From NCBI GenBank assembly GCA_964404985.1, contig CAYOMD010000032.1:1-22864 (forward strand): 22,864 bases of DNA. The letters are read 5' to 3'. The notes below the pieces were generated by a model. That model was not told the origin of the DNA. It saw only the letters and a list, made by a program, of their open reading frames with translations, and did not search any database. Source of the stretch: Hankyongella sp964404985. Lineage in GTDB: Bacteria; Pseudomonadota; Alphaproteobacteria; Sphingomonadales; Sphingomonadaceae. This document shows positions 14,965-22,856 of this stretch, piece by piece. Made by a program: the position numbers and the translations under genes. Position 1 is the first letter of the stretch. Each line of letters begins with the position of its first letter.

Positions 14965-16290
14965 TCAAGGAGCCTCGCAGGGCCAGGCGGCCGGCGCTGC
15001 GGCACACTGGGCGGGTGCGCCGCGATAGACCTGGCCCGCCTTCATCACGAAGTTCACCTGCTCCAGCGCCCGGATATCGGCCAGCGGGTCCCGGCTGACT
15101 GCCACGATGTCGGCGGCCTTGCCGGGCGCGATGTGACCCAGGGTCCGGTCCCCGATTGCCTCCGCTGCGACGGACGTCGCCGCCTGGATCGCCTGCGCAG
15201 GGGTCATGCCATATTTGACCATGTAGAAGAAATGCTTCGGGTTGTCGCCATTGGGATAGACGCCGGCATCGGACGCGAAGGCGAGCTTCACGCCCATTTT
15301 GACCGCCTTGGCGAAATTCTCGCGCTGCACGTCGGCGGTGTCACGGTCCTTCTGCATGCTTTCTTCCGGCACGCCGTTCTTCTTGCCCTCGGACTGGGTA
15401 TATTCCGTGTTGTAGATGTCCATGTTGAGAACGGTGCCGGCGGCCTTCGCCATCTTCAGCCCTTCCTCGTCGATGATGCTGGCATGCTCCACCGTATCCA
15501 CCCCGGCGCGGATCGCCCGTTTGATCCCTTCCGCGCCATGGGCATGGGCGGCGACGCGGCGGTTGTGGTCGTGCGCCTCGCTCACCAGCACGTTCATTTC
15601 TTCCTGCGAATATTGCGGCGCGCCGGGGATGGTGCCCTTGGAGAAGACGCCGCCGGTCGCGCAATATTTGATGTGGTCGACGCCATATTTGACGTTGCGG
15701 CGCACCATGGCGCGCACCGCGTCGGCTCCGTCGGCGACAGCTTCCGCGCGATAATCCAGCTCGGGTGCCAGATTATTCTCGTCGCAATGGCCGCCGGTGA
15801 TGCCGAGTGCCGGGCCGGAGGCAAAGATGCGCGGGCCGGGCACGTCGCCCCGGGCGATGCCGTCGCGCAGCGCCACGTCGCTGAAACCGCCCGAGCCGAC
15901 GTCGCGGATGGCGGTGAAGCCGGCCAGCAGCGTCTTGTAGGCATTGCCGGCACCGATGATCGCGGCGCGGGCATTGCTTATATTGTAGCTTTCATAGGGG
16001 GTGATGGTCGGGTCGCCGGTGATGTGGGTGTGCATGTCGATGAAGCCGGGCATCACCCACTGGGCACTCAGGTCGACCACGTTGGCACCCGCCGGTACGG
16101 CAAAGCTGCGCCAGGGGCGGACCGCCGTCACCGTCCCGCCCTCGATCACCACCGCCTGATCGGCGACAAACCGGCCGGTCGCGCCGTCGAAGAGCTGGCC
16201 GGCGCGCAGGACAATCTGCGGCCCGGCGGCCAGTGCCGGGATTGATGGTAACGCAGCGAGCGCGGCGCAAGCGAGCAAACGACGATACAT
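14965..16290 (-). CDS. Exported metal-dependent amidohydrolase (Xaa-Pro dipeptidase-like)
   Basis: The 441-residue protein belongs to the amidohydrolase superfamily, in the group of imidazolonepropionase-like or prolidase-like enzymes that often cleave dipeptides. A signal peptide at 1-22 (RRLLACAALAALPSIPALA) suggests export to the periplasm. Metal ligands are in place: H87 and H89 in DMHTH, the probable carbamylated K208 in DHIKYCATGG, H249 in AAHAHG, H269 in VEHAS and D341 in FASDAGV, implying a two-metal centre. The ATG at 16290 has GGGAG five bases upstream; a GTG two codons earlier would sit on that ribosome site. It converges on the methyltransferase (49-base gap) and diverges from hisN. 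TATAGT, a possible -10, lies about 22 bases before the start. The exact substrate is unknown. Confidence 0.88.
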   Translation of the reverse strand: MYRRLLACAALAALPSIPALAAGPQIVLRAGQLFDGATGRFVADQAVVIEGGTVTAVRPWRSFAVPAGANVVDLSAQWVMPGFIDMHTHITGDPTITPYESYNISNARAAIIGAGNAYKTLLAGFTAIRDVGSGGFSDVALRDGIARGDVPGPRIFASGPALGITGGHCDENNLAPELDYRAEAVADGADAVRAMVRRNVKYGVDHIKYCATGGVFSKGTIPGAPQYSQEEMNVLVSEAHDHNRRVAAHAHGAEGIKRAIRAGVDTVEHASIIDEEGLKMAKAAGTVLNMDIYNTEYTQSEGKKNGVPEESMQKDRDTADVQRENFAKAVKMGVKLAFASDAGVYPNGDNPKHFFYMVKYGMTPAQAIQAATSVAAEAIGDRTLGHIAPGKAADIVAVSRDPLADIRALEQVNFVMKAGQVYRGAPAQCAAAPAAWPCEAP

Positions 16291-16366
16291 AATCACTCCC
16301 GGATCGAGGCGACCACTATAGGGCCGGACGGATGTTATGGTGTCGTATCCTGATCACGATTCCAAG

Positions 16367-16419
16367 GGGTGTGTTCACCCGTGTTTACCGCTTTGCTTCA
16401 GGCGGACGTAACCCGCCTG
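16367..16419. other. Two hairpins in the amidohydrolase-hisN intergenic region
   Basis: GGGTG/CACCC (16367-16380) and CAGGCGG/CCGCCTG with a seven-base loop (16399-16419) lie in the 195-base divergent gap, probably in the hisN 5' leader. They may be RNA structures or operator-like symmetry. Apart from a possible TATAGT box for the minus-strand gene nothing else stands out in this gap. Confidence 0.35.
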
Positions 16420-16485
16420 CGGCTATGGAGATGGCTGGCGCGCTGCGCGTGCCGATTTGGCTTTCCCCTGCGTGAGGATTGAGGC

Positions 16486-17286
16486 ATGGCGCTGGCACTG
16501 AGACACCCGGACGACGAGGCTCTCTTGCTGCTCCCCGATACGATCACCCAGCTTGCCGAGCGTCTTGCCGACGCCAGCGGCGCCGTGCTGCGCCGCTATT
16601 ACCGTACCGGCGTCACTGTTGACGACAAGGCGGATGAAAGCCCGGTCACGCAGGCCGACCGCGAGGCAGAGGCACTGCTGCGCCAATTGATCCGCGCGAT
16701 CCGGCCTGAGGATGTCATCATAGGGGAGGAGTACGGCACCGACGGCCGGGACCCGACCTGGACCTGGGTGCTCGACCCCATCGACGGCACCCGCGCCTTC
16801 ATCACCGGCCGGCCGTTGTTCGGCACGCTCATCAGCGTCCTCTTCGAGGGCCGCCCCGTCATCGGGGTGATCGACCTGCCGATCACCGGCGACCGCTGGG
16901 TCGGCGTCACCGATCGCCCGACCCTGTTCAACGGCAAGCCCTGCAAAACCCGCACCTGCGCAACTCTCGGGCAGGCGTATTTCGCCACCACATCCCCGGA
17001 CCTGTTCCCGGATGCCGACGCGCTTGTGTTCGAGCAACTGCGCGACACCACCCGCCAGACCATCTATGGCGGCGATTGCTGCAACTATGGCTATCTGGCG
17101 TCCGGCTACCTTGATGTCGTCGCCGAGTCTGGCCTGAAGCTCTACGATTACGCGGCCCTTGCCCCTGTAATCGTGGGTGCAGGCGGTGCCATCGTCGACT
17201 GGTCCGGCCAGCCCCTGACCGCCGAGAGTGACGGCCGGGTGCTCGCAGTCGGTGACGCGCGCCTGCTCAAGGCTATCCTGGGCTGA
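16486..17286 (+). CDS. hisN: Histidinol-phosphatase, inositol monophosphatase family
   Basis: HisN-type enzymes dephosphorylate histidinol phosphate in histidine synthesis using Mg2+. The 266-residue protein has the family motifs: GEEYG at 80-84 (metal ligand Glu), WVLDPIDGTRAFITG at about 94-108 (both metal Asp residues), and the late Asp D221 in LKLYDYAALAPVIVGAGG, whose wording is closer to HisN than to SuhB or CysQ. GAGG elements precede the ATG at 16486. It stands alone, without other his genes nearby. Other inositol-monophosphatase activities are possible, but the C-terminal motif favours histidinol-phosphatase. Confidence 0.85.
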   Translation: MALALRHPDDEALLLLPDTITQLAERLADASGAVLRRYYRTGVTVDDKADESPVTQADREAEALLRQLIRAIRPEDVIIGEEYGTDGRDPTWTWVLDPIDGTRAFITGRPLFGTLISVLFEGRPVIGVIDLPITGDRWVGVTDRPTLFNGKPCKTRTCATLGQAYFATTSPDLFPDADALVFEQLRDTTRQTIYGGDCCNYGYLASGYLDVVAESGLKLYDYAALAPVIVGAGGAIVDWSGQPLTAESDGRVLAVGDARLLKAILG

Positions 17287-17313
17287 CTTTGGATTGACGT
17301 AAGACGGCAGCAC

Positions 17314-17334
17314 CCCCTCCCTTCAGGGGAGGGG
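17314..17334. terminator. Hairpin between convergent hisN and TraB genes
   Basis: CCCCTCCC and GGGAGGGG form a perfect 8-bp stem with the loop TTCAG, followed by more G-rich sequence (ATAGGGGTGGGG). It sits in the 76-base gap where two genes converge, so it could serve both as a 3' end. No T-run is seen. The motif resembles short C-rich/G-rich palindromes that recur between genes in many GC-rich proteobacteria; only one copy occurs here. Confidence 0.5.
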
Positions 17335-17362
17335 ATAGGGGTGGGGCATCACCGCAGGCCAT

Positions 17363-18271
17363 TCAAGGTGCCAGCTGCTCGACCTTGACCCCCTCGGCCG
17401 TCAGCAGCGCGACCAGTCCGTCCGGCCCGACCAGGTGTCCGGCACCGACGGCAACGAAGGTCGTGCCCGGCTCCAGAAGCCGCTGCCGGAGCCTGGGCAG
17501 CCAGGCTCGGTTGCGCGCAATCAGCAGCGCATCGTTGACCACGGGCGATTCCTCGGCGATCCGGTCCAGAAGTTCGGTCTCCAGCAGCGCGGGGTCGCCG
17601 CTCGCCCACGCGATCAGCAGGCGATTGAACAGGGTGCGGGCGTCGCGCAGATCCGTGACCGTCTGCCGCACCAGCGATTTTCCGGCCTCGCCGTCCAGGC
17701 GGGAGAGATATGCGAACTGCTCGTCCGCCGTCTCCAGACCCTCGACTGCCAAGCCGAGCGTCTTTGCTTGCGTGAGGATCGCCCGGTCGACGCCGGCTTC
17801 CGGATTGAGGCCCATGCGGGTGGCGGCGATGGCGCTGAGGCTGACCGCCGCCAGCCAGGGGCGCATCCGGCGCAGAGTCACTTCCGGCACGCCAACCTGC
17901 GTGCCCGCATCGACAACCTTGGCATAGAGTTCGTCGCCGAGTTCGCTGCGCAGCGACTGATCCTCCGGCAGCAGGCCAAGGCGCAGGATCGTCGGCTGCA
18001 GAACAGCGGGATCAAGGTTGCGCTCGTCCAGTTCAAGCATCAGCCGGTTTGAGTTGCTGAGCGCCTGTTCGTAAGCTGGGGTGCGCCAGGCCAGCGCCGG
18101 TGGCAGAAGGTGGATGGTCCCGAAGAGGTAGAGCGTGCCGGCAGGGCCGGTTGCACGCCACAGTGCTGGTGTCGCCTGGGTCGGGGTTGCGAGGCTGTCT
18201 GCGGTTTGCGCCTGGACGGTCGAAAGACCCAGCAGCAATACCAGCCAGAGGCGGCTTAAGAGTCGGAGCAT
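17363..18271 (-). CDS. Exported TraB/GumN-family protein
   Basis: The 302-residue protein fits the TraB/GumN family (related to the TIKI metalloprotease fold), whose bacterial members are mostly uncharacterised. A signal peptide covers 1-21 (LLSRLWLVLLLGLSTVQA). Family marks are LYLFGTIHLLP at about 47-57 with the GxxH motif, the acidic LELDE at about 79-83, an Arg-rich RNRAW late in the protein, and the second GxxH in FVAVGAGHLVGPDGL near 272-286. A periplasmic metal-dependent hydrolase is plausible but the substrate is unknown. GAGG precedes the ATG at 18271. It diverges from rpmI, and CATAAT, a possible -10 box, lies about 30 bases upstream without a good -35. Confidence 0.85.
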   Translation of the reverse strand: MLRLLSRLWLVLLLGLSTVQAQTADSLATPTQATPALWRATGPAGTLYLFGTIHLLPPALAWRTPAYEQALSNSNRLMLELDERNLDPAVLQPTILRLGLLPEDQSLRSELGDELYAKVVDAGTQVGVPEVTLRRMRPWLAAVSLSAIAATRMGLNPEAGVDRAILTQAKTLGLAVEGLETADEQFAYLSRLDGEAGKSLVRQTVTDLRDARTLFNRLLIAWASGDPALLETELLDRIAEESPVVNDALLIARNRAWLPRLRQRLLEPGTTFVAVGAGHLVGPDGLVALLTAEGVKVEQLAP

Positions 18272-18346
18272 GGAGACCTCATGGTGTGTTCCGCAGGATT
18301 ATGACGTGAAGGGCTTAACAGTCCGCATAGACCCTTTGCGACAGTG

Positions 18347-18375
18347 TTGCGCTTTTCATACAGCCTGTGTATAGC
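18347..18375 (+). promoter_or_regulatory. Predicted promoter of rpmI-rplT-pheST
   Basis: TTGCGC (18347-18352) and TATAGC (18370-18375) are separated by 17 bases, and no other good pair is seen in the 216-base gap. It would give a leader of about 105 bases before rpmI. Matches to the consensus are moderate. Confidence 0.45.
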
Positions 18376-18439
18376 CTCGCGCCTTCTGGATGAGTCGGCC
18401 GGCCAGTACGGGCTGCCGAGTTGGCTCTTAATGCGTGGC

Positions 18440-18480
18440 GCGGGCTAACCCCAAAGCGCCTCTTTCATATCTGAAAGGAT
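18440..18480 (+). promoter_or_regulatory. Structured leader of rpmI covering the ribosome site
   Basis: CTTTCA and TGAAAG pair perfectly around a TATC loop (18462-18477), and the right arm runs into the ribosome site AAGGA (18475-18479), eight bases before the ATG. A second element, GGCGC/GCGCC, lies just upstream (about 18437-18460). In E. coli, L20 represses this operon by binding its mRNA leader. A similar control here is inferred from position and structure only. Confidence 0.45.
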
Positions 18481-18487
18481 AAGCAAA

Positions 18488-18688
18488 ATGCCCAAGATGA
18501 AGACCAAGAGCGGGGTCAAGAAACGCTTCCGGGCCACCGCATCCGGCAAGGTCAAGCATGCCCAGGTCGGGAAAAGACACTGCATGATCAAGCGGACCGC
18601 CAAACAGGTTCGCCAGAATCGTGGTATGGCTCTGATGTCAGAGTCGGATGCCACCAAGATGAAAGTCTGGGCACCCTACGGCCTGTAA
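18488..18688 (+). CDS. rpmI: 50S ribosomal protein L35
   Basis: L35 is a small basic protein of the large ribosomal subunit. The 66 residues begin MPKMKTKSGVKKRFRATASGK, the hallmark of the family, and continue HAQVGKRHCMIKRTAKQVRQNRG. It opens the L35-L20-PheRS cluster. The gene for IF3 (infC), which precedes rpmI in many bacteria, is absent here; the 216 bases upstream hold only a promoter and leader before the divergent TraB-family gene. The ribosome site AAGGA overlaps a hairpin. Confidence 0.97.
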   Translation: MPKMKTKSGVKKRFRATASGKVKHAQVGKRHCMIKRTAKQVRQNRGMALMSESDATKMKVWAPYGL

Positions 18689-18763
18689 GGCTGCCCGACT
18701 CCCATCGATCTGCACCTGTGATCTCCCACTGATCTGCCCAATTGACCTTCAAGGAAGACTGAA

Positions 18764-19153
18764 ATGGCACGTGTAAAACGGGGCGTTACCGCCCGTGCTC
18801 GTCACAAGCGGCTGCTCGACCAAGCCAAAGGCTATTATGGCCGCCGCAAGAATACCATCCGCGTTGGCCGCCAGGCGGTCGAGAAAGCCGGACAATACGC
18901 CTACCGCGACCGCAAGGTGAAGAAGCGGAACTTCCGCGCCCTGTGGATCCAGCGGATCAACGCCGGTGCACGCGAAATGGGCCTGACCTATGGCCGGTTC
19001 ATGCATGGCCTCAAACTCGCCGGGATCGAGCTGGACCGCCGCGTCATCTCCGATCTGGCATCGCTGGAGCCGGAGGGCTTTGCCGCCCTCGTCGCCAAGT
19101 CGCGTGAAGCGCTGCTGGCCGCCGGTGTCGAAGGCGTCGAAGCCGCAGCGTAA
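18764..19153 (+). CDS. rplT: 50S ribosomal protein L20
   Basis: L20 is an early assembly protein that binds 23S rRNA and in several bacteria represses its own operon. The 129-residue protein has the long, basic N-terminal helix (MARVKRGVTARARHKRLLDQAKGYYGRR and on, to about residue 60) and the globular C-terminal domain (LWIQRINAGAREMGLTYGRFMHGLKLAGIELDRRVISDLA). The C-terminus has a short Ala/Glu-rich extension. AAGGAAGA precedes the ATG. It follows rpmI by 75 bases and precedes pheS by 43. Confidence 0.98.
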   Translation: MARVKRGVTARARHKRLLDQAKGYYGRRKNTIRVGRQAVEKAGQYAYRDRKVKKRNFRALWIQRINAGAREMGLTYGRFMHGLKLAGIELDRRVISDLASLEPEGFAALVAKSREALLAAGVEGVEAAA

Positions 19154-19196
19154 CCGCAGCGCCGTCTGAAACGTTTCGCAGACAGCGGAGGCCGGC

Positions 19197-20273
19197 ATGG
19201 ACGATACAGCAAGCCTGGAGCGTGCGCTCATTGATGCGATAGCGCAGGCCGAAACCCTGGATGCTGTCGAGGACGTGCGCGTGCGCGCGCTGGGCAAATC
19301 CGGGACCATCACCCAGCTTCTCAAAACCCTGGGGACCCTGTCGCCGGACGAGCGGCAGGTGAAGGGACCGTTGTTCAACGGCCTGCGCGAGCGTATCTCC
19401 AGGCTGATCTCCGAACGCAAGGACGATCTCGAATCGGCGGTACTCAACGCCCGGCTGGCGACCGAGCGGGTCGATGTGTCCCTGCCGGCCTTGTCGATGG
19501 CGCCCGGCGCGGTCCACCCGATTTCGCAGGTGATGGACGAGCTGGCCGAGATCTTCGCCGATCTGGGGTTCGCGGTCGCCGAGGGGCCGGAGATCGAGAG
19601 CGACTGGCATAATTTCACAGCACTCAACATCCCGCCCGAGCATCCGGCGCGGGCGATGCACGACACCTTTTATTTCCCCGCCAATACGGCAGGAGAGCGC
19701 ATGCTGCTGCGCACCCACACCAGCCCGGTGCAGGTGCGTACCATGCTCGAGCAGAAACCACCGATCCGCATCGTCGCCCCCGGTCGGGTCTATCGCTGCG
19801 ATTCGGATGCGACCCACACGCCGATGTTCCACCAGATCGAGGGGCTGGTGATCGACCGCGATACCCACATGGGGCATCTGCGCTGGTGTCTTGAGACCTT
19901 CATCAAGGCATTCTTCGAGGTCGATACGATCACGACCCGTTTCCGCCCGAGCTTTTTCCCGTTCACGGAGCCTTCGGCAGAGCTGGACGTGCAGTGCTCG
20001 TGGGAGGGTGGCAAGCTGACCGTCGGCCAGGGCGAGAGCTGGCTGGAGATTCTGGGGTGCGGCATGGTCCACCCGAAGGTCATCGCGGCGTGCGGCCTGG
20101 ACCCGGCCGAGTATCAGGGCTTCGCGTTCGGCTGTGGCATCGACCGTCTGGCCATGCTGAAGTACGGCATGACCGATCTGCGCGCCTTTTTCGATGCCGA
20201 TCTGCGCTGGCTTAGGCATTACGGCTTCTCGTTCCTCGACGTCCCGACCCTGTCGGGCGGCATCGGAGCCTGA
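19197..20273 (+). CDS. pheS: Phenylalanine-tRNA ligase alpha subunit
   Basis: PheS is the catalytic chain of the alpha2-beta2 enzyme that charges tRNA-Phe. The 358 residues start with the coiled-coil tRNA-binding arm (about 1-90) and continue into the class II core: SDWHNFTALNIPPEHPAR at about 140-157 and DTFYF at about 160-164, motif 2 GRVYRCDSDATHTPMFHQIEG at about 196-216, the Phe-pocket segment ELDVQCSWEGG and the late motif 3 GFAFGCGIDRLAMLKYG. The ATG at 19197 follows GGAGGCCGGC. It is separated from pheT by only three bases, consistent with balanced synthesis of the two subunits. Confidence 0.98.
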   Translation: MDDTASLERALIDAIAQAETLDAVEDVRVRALGKSGTITQLLKTLGTLSPDERQVKGPLFNGLRERISRLISERKDDLESAVLNARLATERVDVSLPALSMAPGAVHPISQVMDELAEIFADLGFAVAEGPEIESDWHNFTALNIPPEHPARAMHDTFYFPANTAGERMLLRTHTSPVQVRTMLEQKPPIRIVAPGRVYRCDSDATHTPMFHQIEGLVIDRDTHMGHLRWCLETFIKAFFEVDTITTRFRPSFFPFTEPSAELDVQCSWEGGKLTVGQGESWLEILGCGMVHPKVIAACGLDPAEYQGFAFGCGIDRLAMLKYGMTDLRAFFDADLRWLRHYGFSFLDVPTLSGGIGA

Positions 20274-20276
20274 GCT

Positions 20277-22667
20277 ATGAAATTCACCCTGTCCTGGCTG
20301 AAAGACCATCTGGAAACCGACGCCTCGCCGGTCGAGATTGGTCGCAAGCTGACCGAACTGGGCCTTGAGCTGGAAGGTATCGAGAACCCGGCGGAGAAAC
20401 TCAAGCCGCTGAAGATTGCGCATGTGATCGAGGCGGTCACCCACCCGAACGCCGACAAGCTGCGCGTCTGCACGGTTGACACGGGCGACGGCGCGCCGGT
20501 GCAGGTGGTCTGTGGTGCCCCCAACGCGCGTGCCGGCATGAAGGTCGCCTACGCGCCGCCGGGCGCATTCATCCCCGGCAGCGGGATCACCCTGAAGGTG
20601 GCGGCGATCCGCGGTGTCGAGAGTTGCGGCATGCTGTGTTCGGCGCGTGAGCTGGAACTCGGCGAGGATCATGACGGCATTCTCGATCTGGCGGCCGATG
20701 CCCCGGTCGGTACGCCGTTTGCGGCCTGGATGGGTCTGGATGACCCGGTGTTCGACATCGCCATCACCCCGGACCGGGCGGATTGCCTGGGCGTTGCCGG
20801 CGTTGCGCGCGATCTCGCAGCCGCCGGGCTCGGGGCGCTGAAGACTCCGCCCGCGCCGCAGATTGCAGGCGATTTCCCTTGCCCGGTCGCGATCCACACC
20901 CATGACCCGGAAGGCTGCCCCGCCTTCCTTGGCCGTGTCGTGCGCGGCGTGAAGAACGGGCCGTCGCCGGACTGGCTGCAGCGCCGCCTGAAGGCCATCG
21001 GTCTGCGACCGATCTCGGCACTGGTCGATGTCACGCAATACATCATGATCGACCGGGCGCGTCCGCTCCACGTCTATGACCTCGCCAAGCTGTCCGGGGC
21101 GATCACCGCCCGGCGCGGCCGTGCGGGTGACAGCGTCGAGGCGCTCAACGGCAAGACCTATGCACCGACCGAAGCCATGGTTGTGATCGCGGATGATACC
21201 CGCGTGCTCGGCCTCGGCGGGATCATGGGCGGGGACTATTCCGGCTGCACCGAGGCGACGAAGGACGTGCTCATCGAGTGCGCGCTGTTTGAAAGCGTGC
21301 GCATCGGCGAGACTGGCCGGGCGTTCAACCTCAATAGCGATGCGCGCGCCCGGTTCGAGCGCGGCGTCGACCCGGCAGGACTGGACGACGGGCTGGCACT
21401 GGCGAGCGCCATGATCCTCGATCTGTGTGGCGGCGAACCAAGCGAAGTGCAGATGGCCGGCACGCCGCCGACGTTTGAACGCAGCATCGCTTATCGTCCG
21501 GCGCGCACGGTATCGCTGGGCGGTCTCGCGGTGGCGGAGGCTGACCAGCGTGCCATCCTGGAGCGGCTGGGCTTCACGGTTATGGCGGAGGCCGTGCCGT
21601 GGACTGTCCGGGTGCCATCCTGGCGTAAGGACGTCGAGGGCGAGGCCGACCTCGTGGAAGAAGTCCTGCGGCTTGTGGGCTATGACCATATTCCCGCCGC
21701 TGCCATGCCGCGCGCAGACGGCGTCGCCAAGCCGACGGCAACTCCGGTGCAGGCGCGTTTGAAGCGGGTACGGCGCACCATGGCCGCGCGCGGCTTCTCC
21801 GAGGCGATTACCTGGAGCTTTGTCGCACCAGATGACGCAGCACCCTTCGGGGGCGGTGCCTGGACGCTGGATAACCCGATCTCGGCAGACCTTGCGGTCA
21901 TGCGCCCGACCCTGCTCGCAGGGCTGGCGCGTGCGGCGCAGCGCAACCGCGACCGGGGGGCCGACAGCGTGCGGCTGTTCGAGCTGGGAAAACGCTATTT
22001 CGCGCAAGAGGATGGCTTCGAGCGGCTGACCCTGGGCCTACTGGCCGCCGGCGACAAGCAGGGTCGCCACTGGACCAGCCCGAAAGCGAAGGCCTTTGAT
22101 GTGTTTGACGCCAAGGCAGAAGCGCTGGCCGTGCTCGATGCCGCAGGCTTTGCCGCCGAGCGGGCACAGACCACCCTGGATGCCCCCGGCTGGTTCCACC
22201 CGGGTCGCTCCGGGGTGTTGCGGCTCGGCCCGACCCTGCCGCTGGCCGCATTCGGCGAACTGCACCCCAACATCCTGAAGGCATTCGACCTTGACGGCAC
22301 CGTGATCGCCGCCGAGGTCTATCTCGACGCCGTACCGCACCCCAAGGCCGGTGGCCGGGCACGACCACCCTACACGCCGCCGGCCCTGCAGGCAGTCACC
22401 CGGGACTATGCGTTCGTGGTGCCTGCGGACACTGTGGCGGCCAAGCTGGTCACTGCCATCAAGGGAGCGGACAAGCTGGCAATCACGCAGGTCACCCTGT
22501 TCGACCGCTTCGCCGGCCCCGGTGTCGAGGATGGGCATGTGTCGCTCGCCATCGCCGTGACCTTGCAACCCAAAGACGCCAGCTTCACCGAGGCTGAGCT
22601 GACGGCCTTGTCCGCGAAGATTGTCGAGGCCGCTGCCAAGGCGACCGGCGCGCGCTTGAGGGGCTAG
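20277..22667 (+). CDS. pheT: Phenylalanine-tRNA ligase beta subunit
   Basis: PheT is the large non-catalytic chain that binds tRNA-Phe and edits mischarged Tyr-tRNA. The 796 residues show the family order: start MKFTLSWLKDHLETD, an OB-fold tRNA-binding domain at about 40-150 (HVIEAVTHPNADKLRVCTVDTG, then GMLCSARELELGEDHDGI), the B3/B4 editing domain at about 210-380 (PISALVDVTQYIMIDRARPLHVYD), the B5 domain at about 400-475 (VEGEADLVEEVLRLVGYDHI), a class-II-like core, and the C-terminal FDX-ACB anticodon-binding domain at about 705-796 (RDYAFVVPADT, ITQVTLFDRF). It starts three bases after pheS and ends in TAG at 22667. The 987-codon minus-strand frame opposite is a shadow. Confidence 0.98.
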   Translation: MKFTLSWLKDHLETDASPVEIGRKLTELGLELEGIENPAEKLKPLKIAHVIEAVTHPNADKLRVCTVDTGDGAPVQVVCGAPNARAGMKVAYAPPGAFIPGSGITLKVAAIRGVESCGMLCSARELELGEDHDGILDLAADAPVGTPFAAWMGLDDPVFDIAITPDRADCLGVAGVARDLAAAGLGALKTPPAPQIAGDFPCPVAIHTHDPEGCPAFLGRVVRGVKNGPSPDWLQRRLKAIGLRPISALVDVTQYIMIDRARPLHVYDLAKLSGAITARRGRAGDSVEALNGKTYAPTEAMVVIADDTRVLGLGGIMGGDYSGCTEATKDVLIECALFESVRIGETGRAFNLNSDARARFERGVDPAGLDDGLALASAMILDLCGGEPSEVQMAGTPPTFERSIAYRPARTVSLGGLAVAEADQRAILERLGFTVMAEAVPWTVRVPSWRKDVEGEADLVEEVLRLVGYDHIPAAAMPRADGVAKPTATPVQARLKRVRRTMAARGFSEAITWSFVAPDDAAPFGGGAWTLDNPISADLAVMRPTLLAGLARAAQRNRDRGADSVRLFELGKRYFAQEDGFERLTLGLLAAGDKQGRHWTSPKAKAFDVFDAKAEALAVLDAAGFAAERAQTTLDAPGWFHPGRSGVLRLGPTLPLAAFGELHPNILKAFDLDGTVIAAEVYLDAVPHPKAGGRARPPYTPPALQAVTRDYAFVVPADTVAAKLVTAIKGADKLAITQVTLFDRFAGPGVEDGHVSLAIAVTLQPKDASFTEAELTALSAKIVEAAAKATGARLRG

Positions 22668-22753
22668 ACTCGTTTGCGTTGAGATTGAATTGATTTGGGA
22701 TTCCCAAGGCGGCTGATTTCTGATTCACCCTATGGGCTGGATTGGAGGTCAGC

Positions 22754-22810
22754 ATGAAAGGCCGAGGCCCTATTCGAATGATCTTCGGGAACGCGTTAAA
22801 GGCAGCCTAG
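22754..22810 (+). CDS. Possible tiny ORF of 18 residues after pheT
   Basis: An ATG with GGAGG spaced seven bases upstream opens MKGRGPIRMIFGNALKAA and ends in TAG. I do not recognise it. It could be a short peptide gene, the broken start of a gene lost by deletion, or chance. The preceding bases contain TTGGGATTCCCAA (22695-22707), a small palindrome, and the region is AT-richer than pheT. Confidence 0.15.
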   Translation: MKGRGPIRMIFGNALKAA

Positions 22811-22835
22811 TGTGACACCGTCATGACACGTCGTC

Positions 22836-22856
22836 ATCCCGGACTTGATCCGGGAT
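22836..22856. repeat. Palindromic intergenic repeat at the window end
   Basis: ATCCCGGA and TCCGGGAT form a perfect 8-bp stem around the loop CTTGA, preceded by GTC and followed by CCAGGATA. From memory, sequences of the type GTCATCCCGGACTTGATCC occur as dispersed intergenic palindromes in many alphaproteobacterial genomes. Only this copy lies in the window and it may continue beyond the edge. It could act as a 3' end for the pheT transcript. Confidence 0.55.

Noticed and set aside
14758..16245. A 495-codon plus-strand frame across the amidohydrolase
   Set aside because: Opposite a gene with intact signal peptide and metal ligands; no domain seen.
19044..22007. A 987-codon open frame on the minus strand
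   Set aside because: It lies entirely opposite rplT, pheS and pheT, has no recognisable domain and shows the Arg/His/Asp-rich composition of shadow frames.
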